Shown here: in pieces, positions 30,892-37,132 of the stretch
Layout: every line of letters starts with the position of its first letter
Position numbering within the stretch: position 1 is the stretch's first letter
Origin: JACQHC01 sp035559715
GTDB taxonomy: Bacteria; Gemmatimonadota; Gemmatimonadetes; Gemmatimonadales; GWC2-71-9
NCBI GenBank assembly: GCA_035559715.1
Contig: DATMAW010000021.1
Coordinates: 1-37,132 of the forward strand
Reading direction: 5' to 3'
Length of the DNA: 37,132 nt
Program-made: the position numbers and the translations under genes
The notes under the pieces: generated by a model
The model's input: only the letters and a program-made list of their open reading frames with translations
Told to the model about the DNA's origin: nothing
The model's database searches: none

Positions 30892-31374
30892 TCAGGCTCC
30901 CCTGGTGATCACCACCTGCTCCCCCCGGACGTTGACTTGGTACTGCTCCAGGGGCTTGGGCGGCGGGCCTTCCACGTTGATGCCGTTGAGGTCGAAGTGC
31001 CCATTGTGGCAGGCACACCAGATCTGGCTCAGATCCGCTCGGTACTGCACGATGCAGCCCAGATGAGTGCAGGTTGCGCTGAAGGCCCGCAGCTCTCCAC
31101 CGGGCGTGCGGATCAGGAGACCGGCACGGTTGCCGAATTTGAAGATCTGACCTGAGTTCGCCGCGATCTCCTCCGGTTTGAGTGGGAGCGTGACCGAAGC
31201 CGCCGCCGATTCACCGGCCGCGGGGGGCACGAGGTATCGCCCAGCCGGGTACAGCACCGATAGAAGCAGCCCACCCACGCTCGTGCTGAGCAGCCACGTG
31301 GTGAGCGTGCGACTGAGCAGCCAGTCCATGAACCGGCGGCGAGTTTGATTCGTCGACGGTCCTGTTGCTGTCAT
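30892..31374 (-). CDS. Rieske [2Fe-2S] iron-sulfur protein
   Basis: The product is 160 residues from the ATG at 31374, with GGGAGG about 6 nt ahead. A Tat-like N-terminus (TRRRFMDW) and a membrane anchor (TWLLSTSVGGLLLSVLY) are followed by the Rieske fold. Cluster ligands are Cys102 and His104 in CTHLGC, and Cys120 and His123 in CACHNGHFD. Cys107 and Cys122 form the usual disulfide. The second box has NGHFD instead of the more common GS-x-F/Y, which may shift the redox potential. It lies between the nonahaem gene (20 nt) and cytochrome b (0 nt). Confidence 0.95.
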   Translation of the reverse strand: MTATGPSTNQTRRRFMDWLLSRTLTTWLLSTSVGGLLLSVLYPAGRYLVPPAAGESAAASVTLPLKPEEIAANSGQIFKFGNRAGLLIRTPGGELRAFSATCTHLGCIVQYRADLSQIWCACHNGHFDLNGINVEGPPPKPLEQYQVNVRGEQVVITRGA

Positions 31375-31394
31375 CCGAACCTCCCTTTCAACGG

Positions 31395-32660
31395 TCACGA
31401 CCCGTGCTCGAGTTGTCGGATCTTGAGCAGCAGGCCGGCAATCAGCGCCACGATGATGGTGACGGAAACCGCGAGCCCTGTTCTCCGGAAATTCAGCTCG
31501 GCGAGCGCCCGATGCCCGGCCGCCACGCCCGAGTCGCTCACCGCCAAGCCCTGCTCCACCTCCTTGCGCACCGCGTCCAGTTGGAACGTGTGCACGGCGG
31601 TGCGCGCGGCGATGCGCGCGTTGTGCGCACCATCCAGGTCGAACCGCGCCTGGCTCACTTCCATGCCCGCGTGCTCGGCGCGCTCCAGCAGGCGTTGCGC
31701 GGAGTCGAAGCGAGCTTCGAGGGAATCCAGGAGCTGCCGCATGGCGACGGCGGTGGTGCCGCCAGCGTCGTTCGCAACATGGCAGTTCTTGCAGATAGCG
31801 CTGTCGCCGAGCCCGAGCAGTTCGAGCGTGGCCTCCTGAATGTCGTGATTCCCGTGACACGTGGCGCAGCCCGGCACGCCCATGGCCGTGAACGCCTGCG
31901 CGTGGCGGCTCTCGCGGAACCGGTCGGCGATCGTCGCGTGACATTGCCCGCAGACGTTCCCCACCCACGATACGCCGGGCGGCGCCGCTCCATGGTTGCC
32001 GTGACAGTCGTTGCAGGTCGGCGCCGAGAGGTCGCCGGCCTCCGACAGGAGCCGCCAGTGGACGCTCCGCTGATACCGGTCACGCTGATCCGTGGGAATG
32101 CCGTAGGGCCGCATTCGGTTGCTATCGGCGTGGCACGCTCCACAGGTGGCCGCGACGTTGAGCGGATGAACGCTCGAACGCGGGTCTGACGGCGGCCGTA
32201 CCTGATGGGCCGGATGACAACTCGAGCACGTGGCGACGAGCGTGTCGCGCATCCTCGTCAGCCGCTGCCCATGCACCGAGGACAGATACTCGGTCACTTG
32301 ATCCACGCGCAGCGCCGGGTTGTACCGGCGCATGAACTCGGCGCTCGAGTGACAGCGACCGCACACGTTGAGCAACGTCTGCCCGCGCGGGCGGCCGATG
32401 AAGCCGCGCGCTGGGTCCATGCTCTCGAACCCTTCCGCGGAGGCGTCGCCACCGTGGCACGCCACGCACCCGAAGCCGCGCTCGGCGTGGATGTCCGTGG
32501 CGAATAGCTTCACCGGACTCGCGAGGCGGTCATCCGGGAACGCACCGTGGCAGGCCACGCAGGACCCACCGGGCGTGGTCTGACCCCCGGCGGAGGCGGG
32601 CAGCGCCATGGCAGCGAGAAGCGCGATCCGTGCCGCCGTGGCCCGCAGTGGCGTTCTCAT
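31395..32660 (-). CDS. Nonahaem c-type cytochrome with C-terminal membrane anchor
   Basis: The product is 421 residues from the ATG at 32660 (ATGA overlap with the upstream four-haem gene). A signal peptide (ARIALLAAMALPASAGG) is followed by nine CxxCH motifs at about residues 34, 65, 100, 145, 173, 216, 237, 265 and 290: CVACH, CVACH, CGRCH, CSSCH, CGACH, CNDCH, CGQCH, CATCH, CKNCH. Then comes a helical region (about 300-395) and a C-terminal anchor (LAVSVTIIVALIAGLLL). It probably replaces cytochrome c1/f as electron acceptor of the Rieske/cytochrome b pair encoded just downstream. Extra His residues (such as HGNH, SVHGQ) may serve as distal ligands. Confidence 0.93.
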   Translation of the reverse strand: MRTPLRATAARIALLAAMALPASAGGQTTPGGSCVACHGAFPDDRLASPVKLFATDIHAERGFGCVACHGGDASAEGFESMDPARGFIGRPRGQTLLNVCGRCHSSAEFMRRYNPALRVDQVTEYLSSVHGQRLTRMRDTLVATCSSCHPAHQVRPPSDPRSSVHPLNVAATCGACHADSNRMRPYGIPTDQRDRYQRSVHWRLLSEAGDLSAPTCNDCHGNHGAAPPGVSWVGNVCGQCHATIADRFRESRHAQAFTAMGVPGCATCHGNHDIQEATLELLGLGDSAICKNCHVANDAGGTTAVAMRQLLDSLEARFDSAQRLLERAEHAGMEVSQARFDLDGAHNARIAARTAVHTFQLDAVRKEVEQGLAVSDSGVAAGHRALAELNFRRTGLAVSVTIIVALIAGLLLKIRQLEHGS

Positions 32661-33829
32661 CGCGCGCGGCTCTCGGACTGCAGGTAGGCCGTCACGTCGG
32701 CAACGTCCCCAGCGTTCAACGACGGCCAGCCGCCGGAGCCGGGGCGCGCGGTCAGGTGGTTCCACAGGGACGCCACTACCGCCGCCGGAGAGTCGAGGCC
32801 GCGCACCGTTTCGAGTCTTGGGGCGGCGCCCTGCGGCTCGGCATGGCACCCGGCGCAGCGCTCGCGGACGACCTGAGCCCCGCGCGCGGCATCGCCGGCA
32901 TCGGCGAAGTACTGCCCGGCGTACAGGTACGAGACGAGATCCGCCATCTCACCGGCCTCGAGCTTGGGGATCGCCACGCCGCGCGCCCGCATCTCTTCGA
33001 CCATGGCAGGCCCCTTGTTCCACATGGCGGCGGCGAAGTCGAGTACACTCGCGTAGCGCCGCTGGGCTCTGAGATCCGGGCCGACGCGCCCGGCAGCCGC
33101 ACCTCCATGGCACCGAACACATTGTTTCTGCTCGAACAGCGCACGGCCACGTTCCACCTCACCCGGCACCACGAACAGCGACACCGACGGCATCTCCGAC
33201 TCCACGCCCTTTACGTATGCCAGCAGATCGCGCAGCTCGGTCCCGGTGAACGTGGGCCGGCGCACGCCCTGCGCTCGCATGGCTCTGGCCATCTCGGGCG
33301 CGTGGTTCCACATGCCGGTGGCGATCATGATCGGGGTTCGCGATGCCGCGAGCACGCCGAGGTCCGGCCCGATCACGCCGCCGCGGCCGCGGACCTGGTG
33401 GCAGCGCACACACTGGCGGTCCTGAAACAGCCTGGCGCCATGCCGCGCGTCACCCGGCTCGTCGAAGTAGTCGAGCCAGTACAGGAAGGCCATGAGGTCT
33501 CCGGCCTCCCACGGCGCGAGCCTGGGCTGTGTCACGCCGCGCCGGCCCATTTCGCGCCGCATCTGGGGAATGTGATTCCACAGCGCGGCGGCGAGGTGGT
33601 AGAAGGACCGTCTTCCGCGAAGGCGAGCGAGGTCGGGGCCGACCTTGCCACCGAGCCCGTTCACGGCATGGCAGCCGTTGCATCCCTTGTCGAGGAAGAC
33701 CCGGGCGCCGGCCTCCACCGTTTGCGCCGGCGTTCTCCCAGCCTGAGCCGCGACCAGCGGCCCCGGCAACGCCACGCCGGCAAGCGCACACCAGGTGAAC
33801 GCAGCGAAACAGCTGCTGCGTGGCTTCAC
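32657..33829 (-). CDS. Four-domain c-type cytochrome
   Basis: The product is 390 residues from the GTG at 33829. GGAGGG (33841-33835) lies just ahead, and the signal peptide (CFAAFTWCALAGVALPGPLVAA) starts at once, so the longer ATG start at 33877 is rejected. Four class I cytochrome c-like units each carry one CxxCH: CNGCH, CVRCH, CVRCH and CAGCH near residues 50, 140, 237 and 325. Each unit continues with an [LM]WN[HK]-x-P-x-M stretch and a GVxxPxL motif, showing tandem duplication of one module. Distal Met ligands are likely in these motifs. It is probably the soluble or loosely bound carrier for the complex encoded downstream. Confidence 0.92.
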   Translation of the reverse strand: MKPRSSCFAAFTWCALAGVALPGPLVAAQAGRTPAQTVEAGARVFLDKGCNGCHAVNGLGGKVGPDLARLRGRRSFYHLAAALWNHIPQMRREMGRRGVTQPRLAPWEAGDLMAFLYWLDYFDEPGDARHGARLFQDRQCVRCHQVRGRGGVIGPDLGVLAASRTPIMIATGMWNHAPEMARAMRAQGVRRPTFTGTELRDLLAYVKGVESEMPSVSLFVVPGEVERGRALFEQKQCVRCHGGAAAGRVGPDLRAQRRYASVLDFAAAMWNKGPAMVEEMRARGVAIPKLEAGEMADLVSYLYAGQYFADAGDAARGAQVVRERCAGCHAEPQGAAPRLETVRGLDSPAAVVASLWNHLTARPGSGGWPSLNAGDVADVTAYLQSESRAR

Positions 33830-33931
33830 AATGGCCCTCCTCGACACGCGCCGGAATACGCGGGTGGCGTGCGCCACTCGTGGGAGTCGTCCGGCGCTCG
33901 CGACGCCCCTTGATTACGTCATGCGCCAACT

Positions 33932-34705
33932 TCAGGGAACAGCCGCGCCATGACACACCGCACACATGTCTGGATTCCTTTCCTTCATTCGCGCGGCCTT
34001 GAAGTCCGGTCCATGCGGGCTGAAGCGCTGCGCGCCTGCTGCCGAGTGACACGCGAGGCAATCGGTCTCGGTATGACAGGACACGCAACTCTCCAGGCTC
34101 TGCCGGGCGGCCAGGCCATGCCCGGCCAGGAAGAACCGCTTCGCGTCGTGATAGCCCCTCCCCAGTGGGCCGTCAATGGCAAGCCCCGCGTTCTTGTGGC
34201 AGCTCGCGCAAAACGCCGTGGCGCTGTGGCAGTCGCTGCACGACGTGGCACGAGTGTACGCCTCCGATGCGTGCCGGGACAGGAAATCCGCGGCGTGATA
34301 CCCCGGGGAGCCGGCGGCGGCCTCCGGCCGATGGCAATCGAGGCAGTCCGAGCGGACGTGGCAGTTCGCGCAGGTCTGCGGCGTAGCCGTGGCCGCCGCG
34401 GCGTGGCGCGTCCGGTAGTTGCCGCCGTCGTGAGTGGCCGGAGCGCGTCGCCGCACCGGCACGCCGACGGCCTGCCCGGAGCTGGCGGCGAAGAATCCAG
34501 CCGCCACCTGAGGCGTCCCGAGATGGCACGTCCAGCAGTTCTCCTGGGTGTGGCACACCTTGCACTCCCCGGCGTCCTGCCGAACCAGCGTGCCATGCCG
34601 TTCCAGGAAGTCCCTGGCCTGGTGCGACGGCGGCGCCTGTGCCACCCCCGATCGCGTGACGGTGGCCGCCAGCGCCAGCAGGGTCACGATCGACAGACGT
34701 CTCAT
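33932..34705 (-). CDS. Periplasmic nonahaem c-type cytochrome coupled to a porin
   Basis: The product is 257 residues. A signal peptide (LSIVTLLALAATVTRSGVAQ) is followed by nine CxxCH motifs, arranged as four dihaem pairs with 4-5 residues between members (CKVCH/CWTCH, CANCH/CLDCH, CSDCH/CASCH, CVSCH/CLACH), then CAVCH at the C-terminus. The tightly paired haems suggest a wire-like chain. Its ATG overlaps the stop of the beta-barrel gene (ATGA). Size and pairing resemble the periplasmic cytochromes of porin-cytochrome conduits (MtrA or OmaB type), but the sequence match is inferred. Confidence 0.9.
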   Translation of the reverse strand: MRRLSIVTLLALAATVTRSGVAQAPPSHQARDFLERHGTLVRQDAGECKVCHTQENCWTCHLGTPQVAAGFFAASSGQAVGVPVRRRAPATHDGGNYRTRHAAAATATPQTCANCHVRSDCLDCHRPEAAAGSPGYHAADFLSRHASEAYTRATSCSDCHSATAFCASCHKNAGLAIDGPLGRGYHDAKRFFLAGHGLAARQSLESCVSCHTETDCLACHSAAGAQRFSPHGPDFKAARMKERNPDMCAVCHGAAVP

Positions 34706-36207
34706 TGGGGCCTCCGAACATCGGGAATGCGCAGGATAGCCGGATGGAGCGATTGTCCCTTCGTCCCGGAGCCAATCGCCACCGTTGCGCCCAAGTAGAT
34801 CCGCAGCTGATCCCAGGGCACCTGCGCGGCGTCATCTCGCTCGCGGGTTTCATCGTACCGCCGCACTTCGGCGTAGAAGCGCGTGTCGCCCGCCGCCACT
34901 CGGTAGTCGGCGCGCACGCCGTACGTCCACACCTTGGAATCATCGAACCGGTATTCGAGCGGCCGGCGGACCCGGGCCACCTGTGCCGTGAGGCTCATCG
35001 GGTCTCGCGGCGCCCAGGTCACGGTCCCTTCGTAGCCCAGCGACGCGGCGCCGGGGCCGTGTTCCTGGTGCGCGGCGGCGTCGAACACCCAGCGGTCCAC
35101 GCGGAGATATCGAGCGCCAAGCACCCAGCGCCAACCATCGTTCTCTTCGGACACGAGCGGCGTCGTTGCCCCGGCCTCATCGTACTCGTATACCTCGCCG
35201 CGCGCTCGCACTTCGACGCCGGACAGCGGCGCGTAGGATGCGGAACCGAACGCGGCGCTGTACCCGATCGGCGTGAACGCGGCCCAGATGCTCCACAGGT
35301 CGAAGTACGGCCGATAGCGACGCCCGCCCACCGCCACCGAGCCGCGCCCACCCGCGGGCGCGTAGCTGACGGTGGCGTCCGCGCTTCCCCACAGACCGGC
35401 GGCGATGTCATAGTCCGCGCCTCCGGACACGACCACGCCGCGCGACAGATCCACCTGTCCGTCGAACGCCGCGCGTTCCAACGTCGTGCCGTTGGTCGTC
35501 GGATCGCCTTCGCGCTGGTAGCCGCCGCGCACGTCGAATCGCCACAGCGACAGGCCCAGCTGGCCGCCGTACACCGTCTGGCGCTCCGTCGGCTGGTAGT
35601 CGCCGAGCGGGTTGAGCTCCGCGACGCTTACCGGGAGGTCCACCCCGCGCGCCAGGCCCCATCCGCCGTAGCCGGATACGCGGAGCGTTCTCCCGAGCGG
35701 CCGGATCTCGAGTCGTCCACCATCGAATCCCCGGAAGCCGAAGCGCGTGGTGACATGCGTTCGTCCCGCCTCCACGGTCACGAACCGGTTGGCGTACTCC
35801 GCATAGGCCTCGAGCAGTTGGAGGGCGGGCTTCACCCCCGGCCAGATGCTCCGATTGGTGAAATCCCCCAGTCCCCGTGCCTTCGCGTGGAGCCGGAGCC
35901 CCGGAACACCCAGTCCCCAAACGGTCAGGTCCGCCGTTCCCATGGCGGGCGTGGAGGATCGCTCGGGCCCCGGCCGGAAGAACGTGCAATACGCGGCGCC
36001 CGGAGCGCAGCGAACCGCAAAGCCGCCAGCCACCGTGCCGCCTGTTGGGCCCACGGACGTGGCTCCCACCGGGGCGCTATCGAGCTGCCAGCCGCGGTAC
36101 GTGGCCGACTGGAACCGCGTATCGAGCCGCAGGCGGTAGCCCTGGGCGGCGAGCGGTGCGGCCGCGAACAACGTCGCCGCCGTGATGGTGAATGCGATGG
36201 TGCGCAT
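34702..36207 (-). CDS. Outer-membrane beta-barrel protein (candidate porin of a porin-cytochrome conduit)
   Basis: The product is 501 residues. A signal peptide (FTITAATLFAAAPLAAQG) is followed by alternating aromatic/polar strands typical of an outer-membrane barrel, for example RLEIRPLGRTLRVSGYGGWGL, ERQTVYGGQLGLSLWRFDVRGGY, ADATVSYAP and RVDRWVFDAAAHQEHGPGAA. It has two Cys at 67 and 74 near the N-terminus. The next gene, a nonahaem cytochrome, is coupled by an ATGA overlap. Length fits conduit porins that wrap a cytochrome. Whether it is a true MtrB/PioB/OmbB homologue cannot be seen here. Confidence 0.75.
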   Translation of the reverse strand: MRTIAFTITAATLFAAAPLAAQGYRLRLDTRFQSATYRGWQLDSAPVGATSVGPTGGTVAGGFAVRCAPGAAYCTFFRPGPERSSTPAMGTADLTVWGLGVPGLRLHAKARGLGDFTNRSIWPGVKPALQLLEAYAEYANRFVTVEAGRTHVTTRFGFRGFDGGRLEIRPLGRTLRVSGYGGWGLARGVDLPVSVAELNPLGDYQPTERQTVYGGQLGLSLWRFDVRGGYQREGDPTTNGTTLERAAFDGQVDLSRGVVVSGGADYDIAAGLWGSADATVSYAPAGGRGSVAVGGRRYRPYFDLWSIWAAFTPIGYSAAFGSASYAPLSGVEVRARGEVYEYDEAGATTPLVSEENDGWRWVLGARYLRVDRWVFDAAAHQEHGPGAASLGYEGTVTWAPRDPMSLTAQVARVRRPLEYRFDDSKVWTYGVRADYRVAAGDTRFYAEVRRYDETRERDDAAQVPWDQLRIYLGATVAIGSGTKGQSLHPAILRIPDVRRPQ

Positions 36208-36226
36208 GGATCTGGCCCCTCCCCCT

Positions 36227-37132
36227 CTACCGGTAGCCGATGAGCATCGAGAACACGATCAGACCGATCAGTGTGAGCCCGATACCCAATGCCGTGAACG
36301 CGAAGATGCGGATCCCTTTCTCGAACTTCGCGGGATACGGCTCCACGAGCCGCGCCGCCAGCTTCCCCTCGCGGAGCAATTCCTCGTACTCTCGCGGTTT
36401 GTCACGCTCGAGCTCCTCGAGCGTGACGCGCCCGGTGAAAATGACGGGATCCATGGGAAACTTGTCCGGTCGGAAGTGCGTGTTGAAGAAGTGCACGGTG
36501 AAGATGAACGCCACGGCCAGCAACGCCTCGTCGCTGTGCAGGATGGTCGCAACGTTCACCGTCCACCCCGGTAACACGAGCGTGAAGTACTCGGGGAACC
36601 AAAGCAACAGGCCCGTGGACCCGATGATCAACATGCCCCAGAACACGGCGAAATAGTCGAACTTCTCCCAGTAGGTGTAGCGGCCGTACCGGGGTCTCGG
36701 ACCGCGTCCGAAGAACCACCTGACGGATGCCGCCAACTCGCGCGCGTCGTTCCAGTTGAAGATCAGGGAGTTGCTCGAGAAGATGAACCGCCGCCAGGTG
36801 AGGCCGGACGCGCGCTTCCGGCGCCGCACGTCCCACAGGTGCGTGAGGAACACGCCGATCAACGTCACCGCTCCCACGCGGTGCAGAAACCCGGTGGTCG
36901 AGAAGCCGCCCACCACGCCGGCAAACCGCTGGGCCCATCCCATATACGAGAATTTGAGCACCATGCCCGTAAGTGCCAGGGCGAAGAAACTGAGCAGCAT
37001 CACGAGGTGCAGGGCGCGCTCGAACCGATTGAACCGCTCGACCTGGCGTTTCGGCGCGACGACCGCGCGAGGGCGCCTGAGCTCCGGCGACTTCGCCAGT
37101 CGCCACAACCACGCGCTCGTGTGCCCCGTGGC
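36227..37132 (-). CDS. Cytochrome b561/FdhI-type membrane protein, 5' end beyond the window
   Basis: This is the C-terminal part of a larger protein: the frame is open through the window edge, and the visible residues before the nominal TTG at 37108 (ATGHTSAW) look like coding sequence. The core has four or more helices with candidate haem-b His in ERALHLVMLL, GFLHRVGAV, FLTHLWD, ILHSDEALL and FTVHFFNTHF. It follows the diheme cytochrome b of formate/thiosulfate-type dehydrogenases. A fusion to N-terminal c-type haem domains is possible but not visible. It is 19 nt upstream of the beta-barrel gene and probably passes quinol electrons to the periplasmic cytochromes. Confidence 0.85.
   Translation of the reverse strand, partial: ATGHTSAWLWRLAKSPELRRPRAVVAPKRQVERFNRFERALHLVMLLSFFALALTGMVLKFSYMGWAQRFAGVVGGFSTTGFLHRVGAVTLIGVFLTHLWDVRRRKRASGLTWRRFIFSSNSLIFNWNDARELAASVRWFFGRGPRPRYGRYTYWEKFDYFAVFWGMLIIGSTGLLLWFPEYFTLVLPGWTVNVATILHSDEALLAVAFIFTVHFFNTHFRPDKFPMDPVIFTGRVTLEELERDKPREYEELLREGKLAARLVEPYPAKFEKGIRIFAFTALGIGLTLIGLIVFSMLIGYR

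Noticed and set aside
34705..36243. A 512-codon plus-strand open frame opposite the beta-barrel gene
   Set aside because: The translation is Arg/His/Pro-rich with no signal peptide, whereas the minus strand shows a signal peptide and beta-strand pattern.

Overview
The window is a GC-rich bacterial chromosome segment of 37.1 kb. It carries about 38 protein genes packed into operons, many joined by 4-nt ATGA/GTGA overlaps, and no recognisable RNA gene, CRISPR array or insertion sequence. Several things point to a Gram-negative (diderm) organism: a TolB-like beta-propeller, a Ccm-type cytochrome c maturation system, an outer-membrane beta-barrel next to a periplasmic multihaem cytochrome, and many short secreted proteins. 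Gene content and style fit Gemmatimonadota or a related phylum. That placement is an inference from overall character, not from a marker gene.

Left part (1-9397, all minus strand). At the far left an ABC-transporter operon reads leftward from a tiny secreted four-cysteine peptide through a permease and an ATPase into a partial membrane protein. Next to it is an operon of seven small paralogous membrane-anchored coiled-coil proteins, all ending in an ER-x-DF-x-ER motif, followed by pspA and an AI-2E-family permease. uvrA is upstream of that.

Middle part. A plus-strand operon (9551-12883) runs cutA, TPR protein, macro-domain protein and transglutaminase. An ABC exporter pair and a secreted TolB-like propeller follow. 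A minus-strand block holds a small secreted protein and the cytochrome c maturation genes ccmE, ccmF, ccmH and a CcmI-like zinc-ribbon protein. Here CcmE has the rare Cys (CxxxY) haem site and CcmH an unusual CxCxC motif. A second minus-strand operon is mtnA, hybrid sensor kinase, glpK.

Right part (26214-37132). This is a dense respiratory region with 34 CxxCH haem motifs in five proteins. A plus-strand operon encodes an anchored octahaem cytochrome, a four-cluster ferredoxin and an NrfD-type quinone-site protein, with no catalytic subunit. A minus-strand series encodes a b-type cytochrome (cut by the window edge), a beta-barrel porin translationally coupled to a nonahaem cytochrome, a four-domain cytochrome c, a second nonahaem cytochrome with a C-terminal anchor, a Rieske protein, a fused b6/subunit-IV cytochrome b, and a separate small tetrahaem cytochrome. 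Read together, they suggest two quinone-linked modules feeding periplasmic multihaem carriers and possibly a trans-outer-membrane electron conduit. The ccm genes in the same window would mature these cytochromes.
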